64,000 nucleotides of DNA from Arctopsyche grandis (taxonomy: Eukaryota; Arthropoda; Insecta; Trichoptera; Hydropsychidae): the NCBI RefSeq assembly GCF_051622035.1, contig NC_135357.1, forward strand, positions 37,369,691-37,433,690, written 5' to 3'. Shown piece by piece: positions 37,009 through 47,700 of this stretch. The notes beneath the pieces were generated by a model. It ran no database searches, was not told the origin of the DNA, and was given only the letters and a program-made list of their open reading frames with translations. A program made the translations under genes and the position numbers. Each line of letters opens with the position of its first letter. Position 1 is the first letter of the stretch.

Positions 37009-37236
37009 TAAACCCAAATACAATATAAAATTGGAGCGATTTTTTTATCACATCAAAGTAGGTAATGTTAGAAAATGACAAAAACAAAAAAATTACCAAG
37101 TGACTTTATTTTCAATTTATACAATTTCTAATTCTCTGGTTATTTAAATTATATTATAAATAAACAATTTTAGTATATATATGTATATAATAATATACAT
37201 AAAAAATCCAATTTACTCCTCTTCCTATATATCATC

Positions 37237-38451
37237 CTAAAAAGTAGAGTATTTATCATCCCTAAGAAGACGTTTATCATTAAACAATAGATTGGTGTCT
37301 CCCATATCAGCATTAAAACCGTATGCATACTGCCCGGGCCGCTCGCCCAATATTCTCTCCATTTCTACTACATCTTCTCCAGGAATTATCATCTCGGGCA
37401 CGTCAAATCGCGGCACACAAAAGAACGTCAAAAATTGTTGTCTATCATTAGTGAAGTAAAGCCTATGATCGCTCATATCCTGATCATTGATGAAATTCCA
37501 ATCAGACAATTTTTTATCGTGATGGGTGTACTTGTCGAAATCGATACGTTCCATGTCCTCTACTACAATGTCCATGTCGCCGGGCTCCGTCCAGTCGTAC
37601 ACGAGCAACTCCGAATGCACTCCGATGTCTTTCAAATACTTCGTCTTATATGCCATCTCCAGAGCCGTCAGATACTCATCAGTCAAAGCCTTGCTGTTTT
37701 GCTCGTGCGGATAATTCCTCGCTTTGATGCGATCCTGGATGACGTTAACGGGCACGTCGAGATACAGAACGAGATGGGGTCGGAGCAACTCTGTGATACT
37801 GTTCTTACGCTGGTCGTTGTATACAGACTTGGCGCCGTCACTAGCGAAGCCGCACTTGTTCATAGCTTCGATGAAGACAAAGTCGGAGAACGGTGACCTT
37901 TCCAACACGACTCCCTGGCCGCTGTTCAACATGTGAGCAAGAGCGTCTACATACTGCATGAAGCGGATAATCATCATGTTCAGTTGATAGCTCGAAGCCG
38001 TCGGATGGAATGGATTCGTGCAAAACTTGACGTGATCGTACGTGCGGCACGAGTCGGGGGCCAGGTGATCGAGATCTCTCTGATTGCGACCGTATCTATC
38101 AATGTACACAACGTCCATGTTCAGCTCGGGAAAGTGCTTCAGATCGAACTCTTCGGCAAGCTTTTTGGCGACGGCAGTCTTTCCAGAGGCCACCGAGCCC
38201 TCAACACATATCACCTTCGCGTTGGGGTGTGCCAAGCGGGCCGACGTGCGATCCATCCAGGTGTGCCAGACCTTCATTTCTTTTTCCAAATAGGGGAACG
38301 GCTTCTGTTGAGGAGGGATCTTTACCATCACGCGCATGCTCTTGCCATACATTCCTCTCTTCTGCATGGCAACAACCGGTGGTATATTCGAGGATGCGAC
38401 ATTATTGCTGATTATGGTCTTCAGTAAGCTTGTGCGGCACAATGTGGCCAT
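37237..38451 (-). CDS. ND-42: NADH dehydrogenase 1 alpha subcomplex subunit 10, mitochondrial
   Basis: This is NDUFA10/ND-42, an accessory subunit of mitochondrial complex I in the matrix-facing membrane arm. The 404-residue protein is encoded in one uninterrupted exon, close to the usual length of about 350-410. Residues 1-35 form a basic, Arg/Ser-rich mitochondrial presequence (MATLCRTSLLKTIISNN). Residues around 73-92 carry the deoxynucleoside-kinase-like P-loop (CVEGSVASGKTAVAKKL), then VVYIDRYGRNQRDLDH, an ERSPFSDFVF segment, the RPHLVLYLDVPV strand and the family-typical C-terminal region with GERPGQYAYGFNADMG. NDUFA10 keeps the kinase fold, but a kinase activity is not established. I chose the ATG at 38451 because the codon further upstream in the frame is not an ATG and the presequence fits. 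The gene is divergent from ANKIB1. Confidence 0.95.
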   Translation of the reverse strand: MATLCRTSLLKTIISNNVASSNIPPVVAMQKRGMYGKSMRVMVKIPPQQKPFPYLEKEMKVWHTWMDRTSARLAHPNAKVICVEGSVASGKTAVAKKLAEEFDLKHFPELNMDVVYIDRYGRNQRDLDHLAPDSCRTYDHVKFCTNPFHPTASSYQLNMMIIRFMQYVDALAHMLNSGQGVVLERSPFSDFVFIEAMNKCGFASDGAKSVYNDQRKNSITELLRPHLVLYLDVPVNVIQDRIKARNYPHEQNSKALTDEYLTALEMAYKTKYLKDIGVHSELLVYDWTEPGDMDIVVEDMERIDFDKYTHHDKKLSDWNFINDQDMSDHRLYFTNDRQQFLTFFCVPRFDVPEMIIPGEDVVEMERILGERPGQYAYGFNADMGDTNLLFNDKRLLRDDKYSTF

Positions 38452-38529
38452 CTTTCGGCTCGATCTATGTATCAACGTTCAATCCCAGTCGGTTTCGATA
38501 ATTCTGAAAAATAATGACTTAATGTATTC

Positions 38530-39480
38530 ATATATCATATCATATAGGTATACATATATGTATAATATCGCTATTCTGTGTGTCTGTATGTGTATTTGAG
38601 ATAACGCTCGCCGTACTGTAATAGTCGTTTCAATTCAACATACATATGTAAGTCACAGCTAAACCAATGCCAATAAAACGTACGAATGTAATAATAAAAT
38701 AAAAAACTTCTATATATATTGTTTGCTACTAATGTTTCTTCTAGGCTAATAGACGGCGCTAAGTCTCTATTTTTAATTTTTAATTGGTGTTTTATATTGT
38801 TTATATGTACATAGGTAGATAGTTAGTTTGGTGCTACTTTAGTATGCGGTCTACTTTCACATATCTACATTAGTATGCGATCTACCTTCACGTTAATACA
38901 TTAATATGCGGTCTCACTGTCTCAGTTCTCGCGTTTGACACTGAGACTGAAGAATACCGACCCTAACAACCTAATCTTAAATGAATAGGGCCAACCTTAA
39001 CTTAACCTAACCTTACCAGACCCTTAAATAAATAGGTGTTGGCTGCTAAGATATATATTTTTTTTAAGTTTTATTTCATCAATATTTTCACAAAAAAAAA
39101 AACATATCTAAGCAGCCAACACCTAATATTTATTTAAGGGTCAGGATAGGTTAGGTTAAGTTAAGGTTGGCCCTATTCATTTAATATTTGGTTAAGAAAT
39201 ATGTATCTGCTGACGATATTTTGATAGAAATGCTCCGACAAGATTATGGGGCGGCAGGAAAAAACAAAATTTCATTTCAAAATAAACATTTCATTGCTTT
39301 GATACTAATAAAAAAAAAATAGCCGAGTGCGATTCAAAGGTAGACCGCATACTAAAGTAGCACTGGTAGTTTTTACCATTGTTTTCATATTACAGAATTA
39401 AATATAAATATTAAATTAAATAAATATATTTAGAAGGTATTTGAAAAAATTCGACCGCGTGCAAATATTACAAATAAACT
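38530..39480 (+). repeat. Helitron-like host repeat carrying a TIR element
   Basis: The outer parts (38540-38810 and 39375-39465) match 57500-57865 in the HGSNAT intron (ATATCGCTATTCTGTGTGTC, TATTGTTTGCTAC, GGTATTTGAAAAAA-TTCGACCGCGTGCA). In between lies the TIR element at 38831-39363, absent from the 57.7-kb copy. No clear 3' end was found here. Confidence 0.6.
38831..39363. mobile_element. TIR element with internal palindrome
   Basis: The ends are perfect 24-bp inverted repeats, beginning GTGCTACTTTAGTATGCGGT. Inside, TTAGTATGCGATCTACCTTC repeats the terminal motif, and a large palindrome (about 38985-39065 against 39095-39180; GGCCAACCTTAACTTAACCT, CAGCCAACACCT) surrounds an AT-rich loop. 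If the outer bases CAGTGCTAC are counted, a hAT affiliation is possible, but no clean 8-bp target repeat is visible. Confidence 0.65.
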
Positions 39481-41067
39481 GAAATAAAAGCAGCCAAACT
39501 CAAACTATGAAAATAATGTTAAACCAAAATCAAACCTATCAAAAATAAAAATAAATAAAATTCTGTTCGGCTCGTTACGGTAGTGTAGTCTTGCGACTCG
39601 TGAAGTTATCTTCTGAACTTGGCCGAGTTAGTGTCGTTTCAGGGCCGAGAATCAGACGTACTCGAATTTAGTGCGTTTTCCCAGATGCAATTCTACCGTG
39701 GCCCATCGTAACCGTAAATCCAACGTGAAAAGTTACGAAATGAGAAACCACAAGCTACACAATTCCATCGATTCTGGGAAATAGTGTATTTCTAATCCTC
39801 CTTCACGCTAGTTCAGACCAACATCCTGCGCAATGTACCAATATAACAAATTCCTTGAACATCATTCCAGAGCTTCTTCTACCTCGTCATTTTCGTCTTT
39901 CATTCGTCTGACCACTTAAAAAGCCTTTAAGCCTCACTTAAATGCTCATTTTAAGATCCTTCTTCCAATTCCAATCATACTATTTTGACTACAATCAAAT
40001 CCTACACACCAGCCGTTATATTTTCTATTGGAAGTCCAATTTCCAGTTCTAAAAACACTATTTCTGTTTGGCTATTAAATAAAATTAAAAATAAATTTTC
40101 AACATGCGTGTCTTATTTATGTATAAGTCTGCAGAAACATTATATTGACCAAGTGAAAAAAATCAACAATCCAAATAACCTGATTTTTTCATATGGCAAC
40201 ACTCTAAGAAAAGAACTGTCAGAGTGAAAATAAAATAAAATAAAAAACAATGGAACTATTTTTTAAATGTATAGGGATTTCAGGAAAACAAATTTCTATA
40301 CGAGTGCAATGTATTTGAGCAATTTTTTTGACATGTGAAAAATTTGTAATTTTTTTCAAAATTGTATATAGATGTTATGGAAACATTGCATGAATGAAGC
40401 ATTAAATTTTTAATGTGCTAATTTTACAAATAATGCATAAATAAGCGAAGGAAATTACCAAAATGCTCCAGAACCAAACAAGTCGGACAGCCACCGCAGT
40501 GACATAACGTGAGTGCACGTAACGAATAAAATGTCGACCATGTAGCGATCGACCAAATCAGTGGCGTTTTATGTTTTCAATTCATTTTTTCCAGTTTTTA
40601 CATCAGTAGAGGAAGCACTACATACATAAGTAATGCTTAATAGGTCGTCGGCGACTGATTAAAATTTGAGGCAAAATCTAAAACTTTAAAAATAACTAGA
40701 CTACATATGTGTCAAAGTATGGGCTTTGACGAAATTATCATCACGCACTGTCATCAATTCAATTTCAAACCATTGAAAATTCTCTTTGTGGGAGGACAGT
40801 GGCAATGGAGGAGGGGGCGCCAACGATAGGGTGGGCCACAAGTCATGCGCGTTGGCCCCTTCTTTGTATTTGACATTTAACCGGAGCGAACTGACAATCG
40901 ATCTCTAGTCCGACTTCGAAAATGGGACACGACTCCCGCAGGACTCCGGTATGAGATCGTAACGAGCGATTATGTCAGCGAAGACCAGGGTGAACGTCCA
41001 TTCCAAAATACCAAGTGGAAAAAATCGCACATTAAGCTCGAATTTTCAATTTTGCTTTTTTTATCAG
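39481..41067. other. Intergenic between ND-42 and ANKIB1
   Basis: Nothing is clearly assignable. A short frame ending just before an (AAAAT)n tail (about 39985-40245) may be a retroposon 3' end. Bases 40795-41010 are a GC-richer island with GGAGGAGGGGGCGCC, the likely ANKIB1 promoter area. GACTCCG then GTATGAG near 40946 could be a first-exon donor. Confidence 0.4.
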
Positions 41068-41206
41068 CTGTCGTTGTGGCGTAGTCTCTTCGATGGATGC
41101 GAGGGCTCATGACAAGAGATCCATTAGCTATCAGCATGGCCAAGTTCTAAACACATGCAAGGCTACATCACCGGATGTTGAATTCAACAACATCGTCATC
41201 AAAACG
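41068..41206 (+). other. Putative ANKIB1 5' noncoding exon
   Basis: It is bounded by a polypyrimidine/TTATCAG acceptor and a G|GTGAGA donor, and lies just upstream of the coding start. The start-codon exon itself has an acceptor (CTCTTGCAG) at 41712. This is an inference from splice signals only. Confidence 0.4.
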
Positions 41207-41740
41207 GTGAGAGTCAATGTTTAAAATATCACTAAATCAGTTCACTGACGGAGATTTTTTTCTACAAACAGATCTCTCTTAGGGTCTCTGGTTACGAAAT
41301 TTGTCATAGCTAGAGATACTACGAGAGTCATTTATGAGAATTAATTTTTCAAATTAAATTTTGGAATCAGACCATTATAAAGAGAACCACCTGATTGTTC
41401 GTATTGTGTTATTTAGAAAATTCTAGTCTGTTAGAGAGGTTGCTAATTTCTAAAAATCAGTTACGACAGTCAATAAAATGTCTGCAGATAAATCATTCCG
41501 TCAGCGGCCAACTTAATTAGCAACATAACGTGCTAATTTAAGCTAATCTCGAAATCTATCTTAAAGAATTTTAATTGTCTAATTTTTCAAATTGTCTTAT
41601 TTCAGCTATATCATCGAATCACACGTAAACATACGCGCGCAGAAGCACAATTTATTATTAATAATTTATACTTAAAAATGGTGCTTGTACAATAAGTACT
41701 TACGCTCTTGCAGTAGATGATATCGTAAAAACCATCGATA

Positions 41741-44700
41741 ATGGGAAGTACTTCGTCCAAGTTCAAGAAGTACATCCAAAATGGCGACGAATATGCCGCC
41801 ATGCAGATATACCAAGGTTCTCTTGAGCTGAAGAAGAGCTTCGACCCAAACCTGAGCTATGGCGAAAGCAGACATCACAACACTGCCATGCACTATGCTG
41901 CCAGATACGGTAAAGACGATTTTATAACCATATCTAGTGCTTGATTAACTACCCGAATTAAATTGATACATAATAGTGGTACTTTTCCGCATTTTCCTCC
42001 TAATAAGCCTTATTAGCATTTCAAACATTATCTTCAAACTCACTAGTACCAGATACTAATTAAATGTTCGCAATTTTTTTTTGACTTATCATTTAAGTTT
42101 GATTGCTCTTAGAATTTACTGACTTATCTGGATGCTATTTTCAGGGATGAAGCATCTGCTGAGGACGTTTCTAACTGACCTTGGAGGTGATCCTAATAAG
42201 AGGAACGCTTTCGATGAAACGGTTCTCCACAGTGCTTGCAGTGCTGGCACCGCTTTCCCACCCACCGTCAATCACTTATCCATCAGCTGCGTCCAAGTCA
42301 GTGGTTCTGGAAATGTTGGAAACAATCAGGCGGAAGCCACTGGAAGTGGCGCTTTGACTGCCAGCGCCCAGGAGCGACGTGCCGCTTGCATAGCCCTTTT
42401 GCTTCAATGGCGTGGAGTCAGACTTCCATCTTCCGAAGAGAAGGAGAGGATCCAGATGGATGCTTTGGATAGGGTAAATTTTCTGATGGTCCGTACGCAC
42501 CAAACCAACGACGATTTTGGGCCAACTTTTAAAACCAGTAGCGTACAAAATATCGAAATAAAAATTAAATAAAAAAATTGAAATTAAATATCAAAATTAA
42601 GCTAACGAGCGAGATTGAGATAAAATTAGATCATCGTTGATGTTTTGAATTACAACAATGTTTTGAATTACGACGATATTTTTTTTATTTTTTATTTATT
42701 TATTTAACATATTAGCCACAGTGACATTACAGAGATCTCCAACACGTCGCTGTGGCCGGTCATTCAGTAATAATAACACGATAACAGTAATAATAACTTA
42801 TAATAATAACAATATTAACACAACATCATTAAAATCATAAAATCATAAAAAAAAAGAAAAAACATAGATAAAGTAATAACAATCAACCACTGGCATTCCT
42901 CAACAACCACTCAACCAGATTAGTATATTTTATATTGAAGAGGTCAATTTCACCAGAAATCTTGTTAAGCAGATATATCGCTCTAGATATAGGAGCCGTT
43001 GACAACATATTTGTGCGAGCCACAGGAGGAACAAACAAATCACGATTTCTCAAGTCCCTGAATTTACAAGGTGCATTAAACCTTAATTCCTTTAGAACCT
43101 GAGGATTGTGTATTATCCCATTCAACAGCTTAAAAAAGTGTCTTCCCAGTAACATATTCCGACGAGACTCCAATGAGTTGAAACCTAACGCCCCTAATAA
43201 GAATGCACTAGGATATAGCCAAGGATAATAACCATACTGTTTCAAATAAAGATATCTGAGAAACCGTTTTTGGATTCTCTCAATCTTCAATGAATGAGTT
43301 ATATGGGTAGGATTCCATATAATAGAAGAAAATTCTAGAATACTACGTACTAAAGATTCATAAAGAATTTTAAGCACCAACGTACTCTGGAAAGGTTTGC
43401 TAACTCTTAGTAAGAATCCCAGCATTTTTGTTGCACGCAAACAAATATTGTCTATGTGTCGTTTAAATTGAAAATTATTCGAGAACAAGACCCCCAAATC
43501 ACAATATTCATCTACAAACTTTAATTCAACACCACTTAGGCGATATGGATAAATCAAGCGATTTGAAGATCTTGTCACATTGAGAACACAGCATTTTTGA
43601 ATGCTAAAAAATAATTTATTATCGACAGACCAACTTGACAGCGCATCTAAGTCCAATTGGAGAAGGGCTGCGTCACTATGAAACTTAAAAAAAATAAGGT
43701 CATCGGCGAATAAAAGATAGTCTGAATACTTAATTATTTTTGAGATGTCATTAATTTAAATTAAAAAGAATCATGCACAGAGTCGTCAAGCCAGGTTTCC
43801 GTTAGTACCAGGATGTCAGCACATTGAATAGCCGAGTTAGAACCTAATTCATCCAGTTTAGATTTAAGGCCTCGTACATTTTGATAGAAAATGCTTATAT
43901 TATGCATTACAACCAGAGAAATATTATAATTACGAGCGAAAAAAACCTTGTTATTGTTTCTTATAAGTCGTCACGATACACCAACGTGTTTCGCCGTCGA
44001 TGAAATATTTAACAAAAAAAATGTCGGTGATTTGTCAAAGGGTTTTTTTTTTCTTTCGTCGAAATAAAATTAATAATCACACATTATCCGATCAATTTTA
44101 CCTCTGAGATGGATTTAATTATTTGATTTATTTCGACGAGAGAAACAATTGAAGACATTATCCGATAAAATTTACCTCTGAAATGATTTAATTAATTGAT
44201 TTATTTCGACGAGAGAAACAATTGAAGACAAAAAAATTTCCTTTGATAAACCGACATCTTGTCGGGTTGAAACCATCACTCGGTCACCCATACTAACACA
44301 TGATATATTCTCAGTAACTGCGCATTACGGGGAAGTAAAAATAATAATTCTTTGATTTTTTTTTCGATCTTAGTGCGTATCTACGTAAGTCAAAACATCT
44401 TCGACAAACAAAAGTCGAGGATTACCTGTATGTGATTGTTGATGATCTAATTTTAGGTCAATCTCGAAAATTTATTTAAATTGGGCATGTTCTGTTTTAA
44501 CTTTCAACATTTTATTTTAATTTTAATATATTGATTATAATTTTATTTTGATATTTGAATTTAATTTTAATATAATAATAATATTTTTAATTTTGATATT
44601 TAATTTCAATTTTTAAATTTAATTTTTATTTCGATATTTTGTACGCTACTGGTTTTATCCTGCTGGTTAAATCGTTGGACCAAAATCGTCGTTGGTTTGG

Positions 44701-47700
44701 TCCGTACGCAGCATGAGAGACTTCCACTCTTGAAAAAATAGACTGTATAGATAAGAGCCTCAATGTGTACAGCTAGATGTTCCTAGGTGTGGAGTACTGT
44801 TGATTGAATGAATGTCAAAAAGTTATTACAATGTGAAGTACTATGTAGGTAAGGTTTAGTAATATGAAACGAGAATATACAGTAAGCGATTCACGTGAAT
44901 TAAAATTAAGCTACATTTGTACATACATATATGCAGTGACGTCGCTAGGGGTGGTGTCACCTAAAACATATTTTTATTACTTATTAATATTTGTTAATTG
45001 TTATGACTTACGAAAGAGAAGCGCCAAAAGAGAAGCTAAATTCAAACGTTGTTTCTGAATTGCGTCTCCATCTGACTGAATCGGTTAACCTTCTTATATT
45101 AGTCTGACTGAATCGGTTAACCTTCTTCTTAGGTACATACACTGATTTCTCATGAATTCAAACAAATTCCAATTATGGCTCATATTTGTAGCTATATATT
45201 TCATATTTGAAGCTGTATACATACAGAAAGCTGTATATATGTATAGGTACACAGAAAAATAAACGACGCTACTGATATATGTATGTACAATGTGGCCAAA
45301 AATGGGATATGAAAAAAGTAGTACTCGAATATTAATACCCAAGAGATTTTAAAGGGTAGCAAAGCATTGTGAGAAATGGACATTCGTCCGAAAACAGTTT
45401 AATTTACGATTTATGGTGATGATTGGATGTATATTTGCATTGAAATTAGAATCTTATTTTAAATTTTTAACCAGGATGGAAACAGTGCTTTGCATCTTGC
45501 TGCTGGAGCTGGACTTGCAAGCGGTGCTCGTTTGTTGCTGTCAGCTGGAGCTAAGTCCTTAACTAAGGACTCTAGGAGTAGGACAGCAGCCCAGAGAGCA
45601 TTAGCAGGTGGACACGCGCGTCTAGCTGCTCTAATCGAAAAAGCTATGCTCTTCGTAAGTCCGTTCATTATAGTAATAAAACATTTATGTAATAGAATGC
45701 TATTGTTAATTACTCATTTCTTTAGTCCGATGAACCAATCGAGTGGTGCACAGAGCGCTGGGGTTGGAGCAGTTCGGAAGTTGGCGAAGAAGAAGCCGAA
45801 GAAGCTCTTTTGAAAGCTAGCAACAATGCAGGAGACTCCCATGAGGGTTTGCGCCCTCAAGAGTTAAGGGAGGCCAAAGATAGACTTCTAGTAGACACTA
45901 GCGATATGTTAAGAGTGTCACTCTTCACGGCCGAAGCACTTTTAAGAGACAATGGTATATTCTGAGACTTCTGAGTTACATATATACATACATTTATACC
46001 TATCTTTATCTCTACAGTAGATGGATTTAATGGTATTATAGAGTGGTGCAGAGATGTCCTGGTGGAGCGTTGGATGAAAGATGCGACTGCTTGCTGCCAA
46101 TCAGCCGGAGTTTCCTTACCTGGAGGATCGTTGGACAGTGAACATCCTGAAGAAAGTGCATCGGTGGGAGCTGATCAAAGAACTATAGAAGTAAGTGAAA
46201 AGAACTTGCACTCAAGTGAAAGATGATATATCAAGCTAGAATTTGAATTTGAAACTATTATGTACATGTATAGTGTAAAGCAGAGCACCACAACGTAAGT
46301 GCCCCGGCTCTTTTTGTACCGCGGGCATCACTTTTATCTAACGCGTGCAAGTGAGATCGCGTGTGAGGGAGAAAACCAATGTTAGTTAACGTTCTGTCAC
46401 CTATGTATGTAGGGGCTAGCTAGCGACTGTCGATGAAGTACATATGTTTGTACGTAGCTGACAAACTCTACGAGTCGTCGAGTTTGTCAGCTACGTGTGC
46501 CACGAATATCAAGAGGTTGTGTGGCTCTGATGTAAAGGATATTTTACGGAATATTGTCGTATCGCGTTATTAATATTTTCTTAATGACTGCGTTTAAAAT
46601 AAGACCAAAGTCGAAATGAACTGAACTTAAAGTAATAACGACTTTAAGAGCGAAAACACACAGCGATGACCGTGGCACATGATTTTTTTTAGATAGTTTT
46701 AAACATGCGAAAAAAATGTGGATTACCTTGCACATATTCATGGAACGCCGTGTTTTGTTGGTTTCATGAACGAACGTGTTTTGTAGGCTCAACTTCAAGA
46801 GGAGCAATCCGTTTTTGACAACACACAAGATGGCAAAACTAATAAGTAAAGGGCGGCGGTCAAGTTTCCATTGTCCACAAAAAATGGTTTACTGTTGTCA
46901 ACTTTTATTTTCAACCTTTTTTTACTCTCTTGCTTTGTACGACAATAGTAATTGACAATAGTGAACCATTTTTTGTGGGCAATGGAAACTTCACCGCCGC
47001 CCTTTACTAATAAGATCCCAAAGTACTCACAAGACATGAGTAATCTCTACAATAATGATAAACTTTCAGTGTGGCATCTGTCGAGAGGAAGTATGGACCA
47101 GCGAATCTGGAGCTGGTGGCTGCGGTCATGCATTCTGTGCCCCTTGCTGGGGTCGTTACTTAACCGGCAGGGTTTGCGAAGGGGACCCTCGTCCAGTGTG
47201 TCCAGCACCACGTTGTAGGAGACCAGCACCTCCTCATCTTCTTCAAAGGTGTCTTACTCCACGCACTCAAAGAAAATATCTCCTGTTCGATATCAAGGTA
47301 TACCCCAATTGAAAATTGAGCAGCTCTATCGTGAAAACTTTCCAAACTCAAACGTTTCCAAATATTGTGTCAGGCTTTTGTGGAAAGCTCCCGAGGGATG
47401 AAATGGTGTCCTGTTGCCGGTTGTGGGAGAGCTGTCAAGCTTCACGAAACTGAGCTTACAGTAAGTACAATCCTAATCATCCAAGTTAAGGTTGAGAATT
47501 TGATTTAAACATTCGATGCATTTTTACTCTCAGATACCCACAATACCCAACAACAATGGTGATGAAGCTGAAGACGAATGTCCTGGTGGCTTTCCTCCAG
47601 TTTCCAGAGGAGTTGATTGTGGAGATTTCCACTTCTTTTGCTGGGAGTGTAACTGTCAGTACCGTCTTACTTATGTCGTATATAAGGGTAAAATGTGTAT

